From NCBI GenBank assembly GCA_021229015.1, contig CM037781.1, positions 33,459,525 to 33,523,524 on the forward strand: a stretch of 64,000 bases of DNA, read 5' to 3'. Below are positions 1 to 11,280 of the stretch, piece after piece. This stretch comes from Solen grandis (taxonomy: Eukaryota; Mollusca; Bivalvia; Adapedonta; Solenidae). Under the pieces are notes generated by a model. The model had not been told where the DNA came from and did no database searches. It was given only the letters and a program-made list of their open reading frames with translations. Positions within the stretch are counted from its first letter, which is position 1, and every line of letters begins with the position of its first letter. The position numbers and the translations under genes were made by a program.

Positions 1-660
1 AAACTTTTTTGAATTTAAAATAGTAATTTTTGAATTCATCACATCCGGTTTTTTTGTTGTTGTTTTCTTTCCGACACATCTATTATTATTTTTATGTACA
101 GCTATTATTTTGAATAAGCCTCGTTACACTTATTACTTAGCTATACTTATGGCCTTTAAACTCCATTCTTTTCTAGTTTTCGCTTATTCCCTTTTCTGTC
201 CTATACTTCTCCAATCTTCTGTTCTAACTACTTCTTTTCTCAAGTCTACCATATTTACCAATGACTTACGGCTAATGTTTTTATCATCATGTAATGTAGT
301 CATGACGACACTTATGTCTCTTTTGTGTCGTTTGGAATCCATAACATGAATAAATCAGGTCTTAAATGTGTCGTCATGGCGAATTACAGATGTAGCAGTA
401 ATTTTGTAATTACCAATCATATCTTTTTCGCCTTTGCCTTATGGACTCAAGATTTGCAGTTAACATCTTTTCAAATTTACATTTTTACTTCTTGTACAGT
501 TAGACTCTGTCATAAGCAATTTATCAGGAAATATACACCAGGTGTCACCTTAAGGAGAAATATTGACTTCACTATTCGTTGCGTTTCTTTCTTAATCTGT
601 ATTGATGTCTCTCTATGGATAAGCATCCTTCTTTTTATTGCTGGTATGTTAAATTAAACC
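1..660. other. AT/pyrimidine-rich flank of LINE-A, no gene recognised
   Basis: The + strand is rich in short C/T runs. Two overlapping open frames (110-349 and 325-657) match no family I know, and their composition follows the pyrimidine bias rather than coding sequence. The stretch may be the 5' untranslated part of the LINE whose endonuclease begins near 738; that is inference, as no promoter or target-site duplication was found. Confidence 0.35.
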
Positions 661-737
661 CGGGTCCATAAGTCTTGGGATTCATCAACATCATCCTCCA
701 ACAGCGCCACTTGTAACTTTACACATCCATCTTATCT

Positions 738-1654
738 TTCATTTGTTCACTATAATGTACAGAGTATCAAACACAAACTCGACTTGCTATGCACAGAATT
801 GTGCGATATTCTCTCTTTTTCTGAAACTTGGCTTGGCTCTGCAGTTCTCATTGAAGATCTATTTATGCCGTCGTTTCAAACCCCTGAACGACTTGATAGA
901 ATTGGTGACCAACACGGAGGTGTTATTGTTTAATGTAAAAGAAAACATATACTATAAAAGGAGGCCCGACCTCGAAATTAATGATCTAGAATGTATTTGG
1001 ATTGAAGTTATAATCAACAGAAATAAACATATTCTTTTTGGTACTTTCTATAGACACCTAATGCAAATCAGTCTTATTATGATATGATTGAAAATTCTAT
1101 TCGTCATGCTGTAGAGTCGGATGTCTATGATATCGTAATTATGGGTGACTTTAATCTAGATGTTATATCTCCCTTAAAACCATCACGTCGTAAGGTACTT
1201 AACTTGTTTCAAAAATTCAACCTTCATCAAGTTATCGATGAACCCACACACTTTACTGAAAATTCAGAATCTCTTCTCGATCTTGTTATGTTATCAAATA
1301 CTGACCGCCTTGTACAATCTGGTGTCATGTATCACTTTCTCACCCAAGACATACGATATCATTGTCCAGTTTATGCAATATTGAGACTCTCAAAACCTAA
1401 GGAAATATGTTTTTATAGACACATTTGGAAATATGAACAGGGTGACTATGTACATTTGCGTAATGATATAAGTTTTACCGACTTGAGCGGCTGCATAGAC
1501 ACTGATATTGATTTGTATTGCAAAAAATTTACTCATACTCTTTTAAATATCGCTAAGAAGAACAAAATTATAAAAGCACGTTCAAATGATCTGCCTTGGA
1601 TGTCAGCTGAAATAAAACGTTGTATTCGAAAAAGAAAACATATACAAAAAAGCT
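738..1654 (+). pseudogene. LINE-A endonuclease (EEP) domain, broken
   Basis: In life this domain nicks target DNA to prime reverse transcription. Visible motifs in order: HYNVQSIKHKLD near 752, SETWL (the catalytic Glu region) near 815, HGGVIV near 914, IWIEVI near 996, FGTFYR near 1037, MGDFN near 1141 and a YHCPV block near 1360. A single extra A near 930 ends the first frame just after HGGVIV, and a small deletion near 1055 (AGACACCT where two proline codons are expected) shifts it again. In the last motif the usual Asp-His pair reads Tyr-His, so the active site also appears damaged. The lysine/arginine-rich stretch that follows (near 1610-1700) is the normal linker to the polymerase. Confidence 0.85.
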
Positions 1655-1889
1655 AAATCAACACAATCACAATATTACTTGCGGAAATTTAGACAAACCA
1701 GAAATGAGACTTTTACGCTTATTCGTGAACCAAAAGCCAAGTACTTCTCGAAACATTTTGACAAACTGATCAATTATAAACCCTCATCAAAGAAATGGTG
1801 GAAGTTTATGAACTCTTTTATTGGTACATCTGTAAAACATCAATTACCCCACTTATAAATCCTTCCATTAATACCCCCACACTAACAAT

Positions 1890-3560
1890 TTGAAAAAGCA
1901 AACCTTCTCAACAATTTTTTTCGAAAGTCTGACAAATATTGATGACAGTAATAAAGACATTCCCGTAGATTTACCTCGCAATAATAATGTTTTTAGGAAT
2001 ATATGTTTAAATCCACAAGAGGTCAAGGATGTTCTTAAAACGTTGCCTTTTGGGAAAGCAGTAGGGCCCGATAGTATCAGTAACATAATTCTTGTCGAAT
2101 CGTATCATGAACTATCTTCTCCTTTGTGTGATTTTTTCAATGCTTCTTTGTTATGCTCTCGAGTGCCCAATTCATGGAAAGAAGCTCATGTTACAGCAGT
2201 TTTCAAGAAAGGTGATCCTTCTCTTCTTACTAACTATAGACCTATAACATTACTTAATACATTGGAGAAGGTTTTTGAACGTCTCATTGATAAGCACACT
2301 TTTAGCCATCTTCGTGATAACAGTTTTTTTTACCCCCTTTCAGTCTGAATTTTTACCGGGTGACTATACAGTAAACCAACTCACTCTTATCTATAACAAT
2401 TTCTGTAAAGCACTTGATGATGGCCAAGAAGTCAGGGCTGTATTTTTTGATATAAGCAAAGTCTTTGACAGAGTTTGGCATAAAGGCCTCATTGCTAAAT
2501 TAAATGCAGCCGGTATAGATGGTCCTCTATTGGCATGGTTCATTGATTATCTATCTTCAAGAAGACAGAGGGTTGTTCTTCCTGGTTCAATATCTGACTG
2601 GGTTATTATAAAGGCCGGTGTGCCACAGGGATCCATATTGGGTCCTATGCTCTTTCTAGTATTTATAAACGACATTGTAGATGGACTGACCTCAAATGTT
2701 AATCTCTTTGCCGATGACAATAGCTTAAATATAATTTCTGATTGTCCTCAAGCTGCTGCCATGACACTTCAAACTGATATTAACAAAATTAAATTGTGGG
2801 CCAAAAAATGGCTTGTAACCTTTAATCCTGCCAAATCTGGGTCAATGATAATAACACGCAAAAGGCAACAGATACATACAAAGCTCACAATATGCAACCA
2901 AATAATTCCTGATGTCTCAGAGCATAAACACCTTGGTTTGTATTTGACAAATCACTGTTCCTGGCATACCCACATTACACATATCACTAGCAAAGCTTTG
3001 CAACGTGTAAATATTCTACGTAAACTTAAGTTTTCTTTAAATCGCAGGGCATCAGAAATCACCCATTTTTCCTCTATAAGGCCTATCCTTGAATATGGCG
3101 ATATATTATGGAGCAATTGTACACAATATGAGGTTGAACAAATTGAAAGTATACAGAATGAATGTGCAAGAATAGTTTCAGGAGCCACTAAACTTGTCAG
3201 CATTAATAACCTCTTAATGGAAGTTGGCTGGGAGACACTCTCAGAAAGACGAAGAAAACACCGTCTAATAATGATCTCTAAAATGAAAAATGGTCAAACG
3301 CCTGTATATCTGTCATCATTAATACCGATAAATGTTGAAGCCCCTCGCTGTCGCCTTAGAAACGCTGACAATATTCATAGTATTCACTCTAGAACAACTA
3401 CATATTTTAACTCTTTTCTTCCAACGGCGATCCGTGAATGGAATGACATCTCTCTTGATATTCGTAACTCCCCGTCTTTAAATATCTTTAAATCACGTAT
3501 CAATACTTACCGTTTCCTTTTACATCTCTTTCTCCTCTTAACTTTCTCTCTTTTTTTCTT
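1890..3560 (+). pseudogene. LINE-A reverse transcriptase, broken
   Basis: This is the polymerase half of the LINE. Motifs in order: GKAVGPDSIS near 2056, LLTNYRPITLLNTLEKVFE near 2224, AVFFDISKVFDRVWHKGL near 2437, AGVPQGSILGP near 2613 and LFADDNSL near 2704 (the catalytic Asp pair; F replaces the commoner Y). A frameshift in the T-run near 2325 splits it into two frames (1890-2348 and 2275-3663). The thumb region follows, up to an RINTYR motif near 3500. After that the frame runs into T-rich sequence and then the 3' tail. The relative at 47-49 kb continues here with about 100 more residues including a CCHC motif, so LINE-A lacks that C-terminal domain. Confidence 0.88.
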
Positions 3561-3840
3561 TTTTTTCTTTATTCTTTTTACCAAAAACTATTCATTAGAT
3601 CTAGCATTTTTACTCTCAATTCAAAATATTATTTTCCTCCTATTATATGATATATTTAGTTAAAGATGTTTTCCCATATATCCTTTTAATAAGCTGCCTT
3701 CTTGTGTAATTAAGTGTTCTAGGAGAAGAACATTGTAAGCTTTGCTTTCGTTCACATCCTATCCCAATTACTTGAATTGTATATACTATGTTGTATTATA
3801 TGATGGGAATGAATATGTTTAAACTAATTGCATCTACGAG

Positions 3841-6180
3841 TTTCAGCCAAAACGAGATTGTCAGCTCTAACGACTTTTCTTTTTTTTTTCTTATTTCTTA
3901 ATCGGGATTTTTTTCTCACTGCAGTATTATAACATAGCATCACAAAAGTAAAAACTAGTACATGGATTTCTTTTAGTTGAGTGCTAAGAATTGGTGCAGT
4001 ACACAGATTTCATAGGCATTGAAAAAAGTGCGATGCTTCAACGGCAGACACTCTTGTCATTAATGGCGATACTAAGCACAAGTATATTGTAAAAATCTGC
4101 AGATTCACTTATGAGTAACAATTGATGAACGCATACACGTACGGAAAGATGAATGATCGTTAAAGGTGGATGAGGAGAGGAGGGTGAAGTCATCGTATTG
4201 TATTTTCAGTTTTGTCACATGTTTAATCAAAAGAAACAAACTTGGTTTTACGCAAGCGTAAACTGACTGCAGAAACAGTCGTAACAAGCAAACTGATGAA
4301 TTTATATCACTGAACAGAGAGTGTCACTTGCAACACCTAGTTTGTCGGACAACTTCACGCGAACTATTTCAGCACTGGATGGGTCACTTTTGTTCGCAGG
4401 GCTATCACGGTGCATTTCAATAAATTAAGTCAACATTTAGATCAGTCGCTTCAGAAATACCCAAGACAGGGCTGAAGATAAAGATTGGTGCATAAATTGT
4501 CTATTTTCAGTATGTTCAATAACAATAACTCGTATGTGGCTGTGATGGTCTTGGACAGAGTATTGGAGTATACACAAAATATCACTTTCATATCTATGGT
4601 CGCAGCAGTTATTTAGACGTGGCTCAGGTTGGACGGACATTTTTCTGAATTTTCTATAAATTCACAAGACACTAGGCAGAGCTGAGTAACACTTGCACAT
4701 GCAATGAAAATAAATCGATTAGTTTCTTAGGAAGGTGTCGTTGATGGTGATGATGCTGATTATGATGATGACGTATTAAGATCTCTACTTTCATTGTAAA
4801 ATTTCATACTCATAAAAACTTATTTGGAGCTGATGGGGACTATAAAAGTTTAATTACATGTGGTTATCACAATATGTAGTGTTTTATATTGAAAGTAATG
4901 TGTAATTTTATAACCATGTACGAGGCCTAAATATCGTGATCTTTTAAACAATATGCATGAAATTATGTTTGCATTTTGCATGCTGATATTGCTCGTTATA
5001 TTCTCTTATCGATATGTATGTCGATACACGCATGAGTTTGAAAATAAAGCGTGGAACATTGATTACATAATTAATTGTGTTCATATCTGATACATAATTA
5101 TGTAAAAAGATAGTTGACAAAACTTTATTTCTCTTCCTTCCCCAGGGGCTTATTAGTAAAAGCTTCAAGAACATCTCTGCTTGATAGAAAAATAATTAGC
5201 ATATAATGACACGGTTTCAAGTAAAACAAAAGTCTTATCAAACTACATTTTCGCTTCAATACATATAGGAAATATATTTTGGGAGATATACATAATTGTG
5301 ATAAACTAGAAAGAAGAATGTAGATCTAATGAATTAGATAAAGAAATTCAATTTTCAAAATTGCATAAATGATCGTTTTTTTTTAAGTTTCATAACGTTT
5401 TGAAACCTTGATTTCCCTTGACACGAGTAGATTAAATGATATCAGTATTGTTTTGTCATTTATTTACGAGGGAATATTTTACTTGGACTATGCAAAATGT
5501 GTAATAAATATTAAATTTCTCAAGATATACTCGTATTATGAATTGTTTTTTATTTTCAGTAAACTTTATCATTTAGAATATATACAGCGAATGAGTTTCA
5601 ACACAGATTAACTAATCCTATTTGACACGATTGAAAAGCAGTATTTTGAGAAGTTTTTACATGATCTTTGTAAGAAGGCCAAACTTTGCTTTGTGCAGAA
5701 CTTCTTGCGAGGCATAGTTCATTTAATTATGTGCGAACTTTCATTATAATGGATTCGTCAGTTACAGATTTGTCTTTCAAAACTTATGATACATACAATT
5801 ACAATTCTCGAACAGAGAGATTTAACAGTTAATACATGTAATTAACATAAAAAATGTCAATGAGTAACAATAATGATAGGGAATCTAAAGAGAGTGTTTA
5901 TTAATAGCAGATTTACAATTCAAAACTAATGACACAATCAATTATTGTAAATTAATAATCGTATTTGTTCATGAACATTTTCAATGCGTAACATTAATGC
6001 AAATGATACATAGGATAGTAAATGCAAATGTTTGGAAGCTCAGTACAAGACCAGACTGTCTTGAAAAAGAGCTTAGGTTAAGGTGCAAGTATTCTCGCCA
6101 TTTACACATAGTTCGTTACAAATAAATATGTGTTTTTTTTTTCAACCTTACACTTTTTATGATACAATAATCTTAATTTC
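3841..6180. other. unassigned AT-rich DNA
   Basis: No gene, exon-like block or recognised repeat was seen on either strand. The open frames here are short (60-76 codons) and have no family features. A short GAT/GATGAT-rich run lies near 4741-4772. Confidence 0.4.
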
Positions 6181-6186
6181 AGATCA

Positions 6187-6255
6187 AGGGGTGATATCGA
6201 AACTATGCTAAGTGCATATATATAAGTACTTAGCATAGTTTCGCTCTCACCTCTC
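6187..6255. repeat. imperfect palindrome with a perfect 16-bp core stem
   Basis: CGAAACTATGCTAAGT at 6198-6213 is exactly inverted at 6228-6243 across a 14-nt AT loop. The arms extend outward to about 25 bp with a few mismatches (GGGGTGATAT against GAGGTGAGAG). Such small palindromes are often the remains of a MITE. No target-site duplication was recognised. Confidence 0.7.
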
Positions 6256-6562
6256 GAGATGTATCTAGAAGAGTTTCGAATTTATTATAAATATCCATAT
6301 CATTATCATTATTTTATATAAAAATACACTTAATTTTGTCTGGTAAAAATAGGATTGATACGGACACAACAGCTAATAAAAAAACAAACAATAAAATTCT
6401 GATTCACAGTTATAAGTGATTTATGTGCATTCAGTTTTGAATCTGTATGTCTTGTCCGAACGCCAAGCATGGTTACTGTAACTGTCCTCTTATTTTGATG
6501 GTCCGGTGTATCCCGATCAACTAGTCTGAGAACATGCCTTATTTTCTGAACGTCAATTACGG

Positions 6563-6865
6563 GTGCCTTTCGTGTTTGTCTACTTGGGTGTAACTTCTCA
6601 ACGACTGCATTTTATTCATTTGGAAACAGATATGGTGCCGTTAAACTGCAATAGTACGCCGCCAGAGACAAATGGCATGATACATGTATCACAACCGGGC
6701 CAACCAGTCCTGGAGCTACACTTCTATGCTGAGTGCAAAGGAAGGGACCTTTACCAGTACCATATTTTACAATTTTTGGGTCACTGGCAGTCGGGGATCG
6801 ACGCTACGACCTATGAAGCGGATATTTTTACAACTCGGATACCGGAACCGAAAGAGAGGGAATGA
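6563..6865 (+). repeat. open frame inside repeat-derived DNA
   Basis: A 100-codon frame (6563-6865) overlaps a second frame (6684-6878). The region is less AT-rich than its surroundings and at first looks like a gene. The second frame reads SMLSAKEGTF, then GSRGSTLRP, while the first frame ends with TTYEADIFTTR. Strings of this kind recur in translated dispersed repeats of marine invertebrates. I take it as a transposon or SINE fragment and not a host exon, although no ends were found. Confidence 0.4.
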
Positions 6866-6879
6866 CAAAGACGTATAAT

Positions 6880-9698
6880 TATGAAACGCAACGAAGTGAA
6901 CTCTTTCTTTCTATTAGCATAGACTCTTGATATATGTTATTCTTTTTATAAATGCAAGTGTTGGAGGAAGATGATGAAGAATTAATACATTTACCCTGTG
7001 CAAACTACAATCATGTAATGCCAAAACATTTTGTACTGCTGGTTTGTTGTTAATGTGTGCCCCAAGGAATCGATTCTTAATCTTCAGACATCGAAAAAGT
7101 ATTGCCGTTTATAATTGACATGGAAAAATGAAGTATTGAAACAAATATATTAATTCATGGTTCGTGCATACAAGCTATTGCGAGCAATTATAATATAATT
7201 CTTTAATAATTGTTTTCACTCAATAAATAATTGAAATATTGTCATAATTATATATAAATATAATTTTCTCCGATTTATAAAGTAATAGTGAGAAATTGTT
7301 AATTATTTCATTTCATATTCAATAACAACATAATGGCATATAACATACTCGGAAGAAAGCAAATCAGCACTGTTGGAGATTTTAACATGACAACGGTTTC
7401 AAAATTGTAAGCACTTCTGTCCAGTACATTTATCAAAGTTTCCAGTTTTCTACATTACATTTATTCCAATAAATTATATACAAAATAATCTAAGAACGTA
7501 GTATGCTGAACTTCTATTTCAAGTCAAACCGATCACGGCGTTAGATTTTTTAACTGAATAGCCTTTATAGCAGTTATAACCTGATCAATTTGTGCAAGTA
7601 TTTGATTTCTTAACAGAAATATTGTTAAACCTTCTCTTCCCTTACATTGAATTTGTAGGTTTATGAACTGGTGTTCCAATAATGTACCAGCATTTCCAGT
7701 AAATGGAAAAAGAAAACAACAACAAATGGTTATGCTGGCATTAAAATAAACGATAAGTCAGTTCACTCTATTTTGTTCAATATTCTTTTACGTCAATTTC
7801 CACTAATTGTCACAGTGAGATATAGGGGCTTTCAAAAATAAAGTCATAATTCAGTTTAAATGAGACAGCAGCAAAAAGAAAGCATTGAACACAAATAACG
7901 ACTGACATATTATGAACTAATCACATCACTGTTGGACATTATCTAGATAATGAGTGTAAGTCATTGTTTTCTTCCTCTATCTATGTATTTGATTACTACA
8001 GTTTTTTGGGGACACGACGTTTTAAAGCATAACAGTGAGTGAGTATTTGTTTATGTAATTTCATGGGTACTTAAAATTTAAATTTCGTAAAAGTGTGATA
8101 TCATATTTATCTCTTGGAAACTATTTATATGCGAAGTTGTTAAAACGACCTCTAGGACTCTGACATAGAATTACTACAGTACGTACACTGTTTGTAATCA
8201 ACTTATAAGAATGGTTATTTTACTATAGAAATAAGTATCTGAAATCAATTTCCTATCGAAAAATACAAGGTGCTATATACGAATATAGTATTGACGGTTC
8301 ATATTAAAATTCAGAACTGTAACTATTGAAAAATAAACTCTCACACACACATAGAGAGAGTTCCCGTTCCACACTTTGTTTTATATTCGTGTTATTTAAA
8401 TGGTTCAGCCGTGGTTACATATAAGTGCGCATTCAAGATGATTTAGTATTTAGTCATAATTTTTCAAGAACATAAAACATCAGTAAAAAATCGCAGATAA
8501 AGAATTTTCATTTGATGAAAGTGATGCTCAAACGCAAAAGAACTATTTCGTCAGAAGGTGAAATCGGATTCTGTTAAGCCATTTTCCGCCTTCAGAGTGA
8601 TGGCTGTTGACAATGACAACTCATTTATCCTACACCACGAACTATCTGTCTTAACTTTCAGGAAAACATATGGTTTGATGTAAACTAAGATTTCCGTGCA
8701 GCCGCAAATTGACATAGACATATGTGCGGAATGTCAAATTACAAGTGAGACAGCTCAAATCACAGGTGGAAGTAGAGTCTTTTAAACAGTATGATTAACC
8801 AAGTCCCGAGGCCGGGTTATCCCCTAACATTTCATCTCGGATTAAAACATTCTTGAAAATAAAGAATTATTTGGAAAGTCAAGCTGTTATAGTTTATAAA
8901 AATGGAGCATTTCGTTTTTACATTGTCAGAGATGATATGTGCACTCAGAACTAGTGGTGATGAATTTACCATATATCTGTAATGTTACATCATACTGATT
9001 ATGTTGCAACTTAAACGCAAGCATAAATCAGGATAATGTTTTGTTTCAGTCCCTTGAAACAAGAGCAATCACGTAGACATTTTTTTTGTTCCACGTTTCA
9101 GAGTGTTTCCACGCAATTTGATTCTGTAGTATGACTGATATAGGCGGTCAAATAATAAGGGCTTAACGCTTTAATTGTGTTTACTTTTTATCTTTTATAG
9201 TCTAACCCACTCAAAACTTCAATTTTACGTTTAAACTAAATCCGTGCCATTTGTGAAACAGATCAGTAACCCGCATCAATGTGGTGATTAGCACTAGGAA
9301 CATAACTGTATATAATTTTCAAACGTAACCACAAGAATTTTACATGTTTAAGTTTTACATAAATCCCCTCTCATAATTTCCCACCTTCAAAATATAAGGG
9401 CAGAAATACAAAACTTACTGTTTCGTAATTTTTTTAGTACTTTTTTAAATTTCTAAACGCACCCAGCAATATATATTGTCTAAATGATTATGCTGTACAG
9501 CGAGCGTAGTGTGTAGTATTGAATCGGTTATTAGTCGATAAAGTATTATTTAGCTTTAGGAGATATCAAACTTAGGAATAATGTCAAGGTCATTACCCAT
9601 ACAACGATCGTCATTAATTAAAATAGCGCGAGAGTAGAAAATCTTATGCGACTTTACGTGGACAGGAAGATTATATTGTGGACGTTATCAAGAATTGT
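6880..9698. other. unassigned AT-rich DNA
   Basis: No coding motif, RNA gene or repeat family was recognised. Open frames are below 60 codons. Confidence 0.4.
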
Positions 9699-9702
9699 TT
9701 AA

Positions 9703-9936
9703 CCCTTTCCCTCATATAAACTCATTTTGACGCCCTCAATAGGTATCACATAAAACCTGATCTGCAGAAAACCACAGTTAAACCTTACCAAATTTAATAA
9801 CAAAATCCTCATTTCCAGACCACTGAGGAGCAGCGAACAGCATAAAACCTGATCAGCCTGCGAGTTACTCGCAGGCTGATCTGTTTTTATGCTGTTCGCA
9901 TAGGTCTTTTCATGGTTTCCTCTATGAGGGAAAGGG
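9703..9936. mobile_element. 234-bp TTAA-flanked MITE, copy 1
   Basis: The element is bounded by TTAA at 9699-9702 and 9937-9940. Its terminal inverted repeats start CCCTTTCCCTCATA at the left and end TATGAGGGAAAGGG at the right. It also holds an internal hairpin, 9833-9899, with arms of about 33 bp (GCGAACAGCATAAAACC against its complement, and GATCAGCCTGCGAGT against its complement). A second copy of exactly the same length lies in the opposite orientation at 58083-58316. A TTAA target fits piggyBac-type or Kolobok-type transposases acting in trans. The open frame across it on the minus strand (9699-9962) is a by-product. Confidence 0.9.
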
Positions 9937-10269
9937 TTAAGTGTCACTACCATGTTGCGCAACGTATATTAAACGCAGGCCAACTTGATGCATTTATTTT
10001 TACACAATAAATGTCCCTTAGTTCAGCCTTATAATAACAGAGCGTTATCTTGTCGAGATATGTCACATTTACGCATCGTTATCGCAGAGAACCACAAACA
10101 GATTGCGGGATCTTTATTTCGCAGATGAAGCGATCTTAGTATTTCAACTATTTGTATTGATAAATCATTGCAATGCTGTATAAATTACTTTATGCTTTGT
10201 TGTTTACACAAGCTTAATTCTATATACTTGATTATTTAAAATTTTTAAGCACTTGAACTACCACGCAGA

Positions 10270-11280
10270 TACAGGGCACTAGACAATTTTTGGGGACAGG
10301 TACCTTCAGGAAGGGGAATTTTGCGTCGTTTTAAGACAAAAAGGGGAATTTTAAGTCATATATGTATTTTGTGATATTGGAGTATCATACTTACTCAAAA
10401 CACAATTTCTTACCATTGATTTCAATAGCTAGTTTATTTTTTGACTGTAGACCTAACAAATAAAACAAATGACTAGAAGTTGTTCTTGAACTATCTTTAT
10501 TCTTAATTTATTTCTTATTGTGCTCAACTGACTCAGGCATCAATTTTTCTAGACTTGAAAGTAAAATGATCAATGGCCTTCTCAAGTTGAGTTTCACTCA
10601 TGAAGTTGCCCCTTCATGGACAATTCTCACAATGTTATCAAGTGTTTGCTGGCTCATTGATAACCTGAGAGGAGTGCAAATACTATTCATCAAAGAAAAC
10701 ACCCTCTAAACACAGGCTATTGACGTCTGTTTATGATTTTCAGTTAGTTTTGTCATATCCTCTAAGTTAAACGGTTTATTTGTCAAAGTTTATGGAAGTT
10801 ATGGCCATACAAAAGCAAATTAAAGGCAGGAATTTGATATCCCTTTTCTTTCTTCGCTTTTAGTGTTTGACAAATGTAGCAGAAAGTCCCATCATTCGTA
10901 TCAACGAATGAAATCTATTTTGTTTTCAATTTTCTGATGTTTTAGATGTTATTTTTCTCCGGTATTGTTGTTGATTATGCGACATTTTTCTTTGGCAATG
11001 GCAATATCCGAAAACTCCAAATGTATTCGTACCCGATCTGTTACGATAATTCATTGGACAGTAGTAATTAAGGGGAGGTAGCTAGTGAAGAAATGTTTTA
11101 TATGGTTTCGTACTCAAAAACGTTCACGAAAAATTAATTACGTGAATTTTCGGGAATCTTTTTCATTTTTTTTTTCAGATTTTTGAGGGGAATATTTTTC
11201 TGAGATCGGTGAAAAACACATGATTTTGAGAGGGGAATGGGGCCGAAATTCGGCCCCAAAACCGGCCAAACAAGTGTCCT
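10270..11280. repeat. repeat region with GGGGAATTT blocks and a 19-bp palindrome
   Basis: The left side repeats AAGGGGAATTTT (near 10313 and 10350) and the right side has GAGGGGAAT blocks. A perfect palindrome, GGGGCCGAAATTCGGCCCC, lies at 11239-11257. On the minus strand near 10885-10850 one frame reads DGTFCYICQT, which recalls the FC-x-x-C zinc finger found at the N terminus of some hAT-type transposases, but that frame is soon interrupted. I infer a decayed DNA transposon and am not sure of the family. The 63-codon + frame at 10518-10709 is unrecognised. Confidence 0.35.

Larger units (their letters stand above)
660..3840 (+). mobile_element. LINE-A: jockey/CR1-like non-LTR retrotransposon, frameshifted
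   Basis: A nearly full-length ORF2-type region: an apurinic-like endonuclease domain, a linker, a reverse transcriptase and a 3' untranslated tail. The reading frame is broken at least near 930, 1055, 1650, 1857 and 2325, so the copy is dead. Its 3' tail (about 3715-3830) has an AGAAGAACA block, a CTTTCGTTC block and a final GAATGAATA-GTTTAAACTA block. The tail of LINE-B near 48970-49070 has the same blocks in the same order, so the two are relatives. LINE-A has no clear poly-A and no target-site duplication that I could identify. The clade name is family-level inference from the motifs. Confidence 0.9.

Noticed and set aside
110..657. Two overlapping small proteins at the left edge
   Set aside because: Pyrimidine-rich DNA gives Leu/Ser/Phe-rich frames by chance; no domain and no conserved start.
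6563..6865. Host gene of 100 codons
   Set aside because: Two overlapping frames both carry strings typical of translated dispersed repeats; no splice or promoter context.
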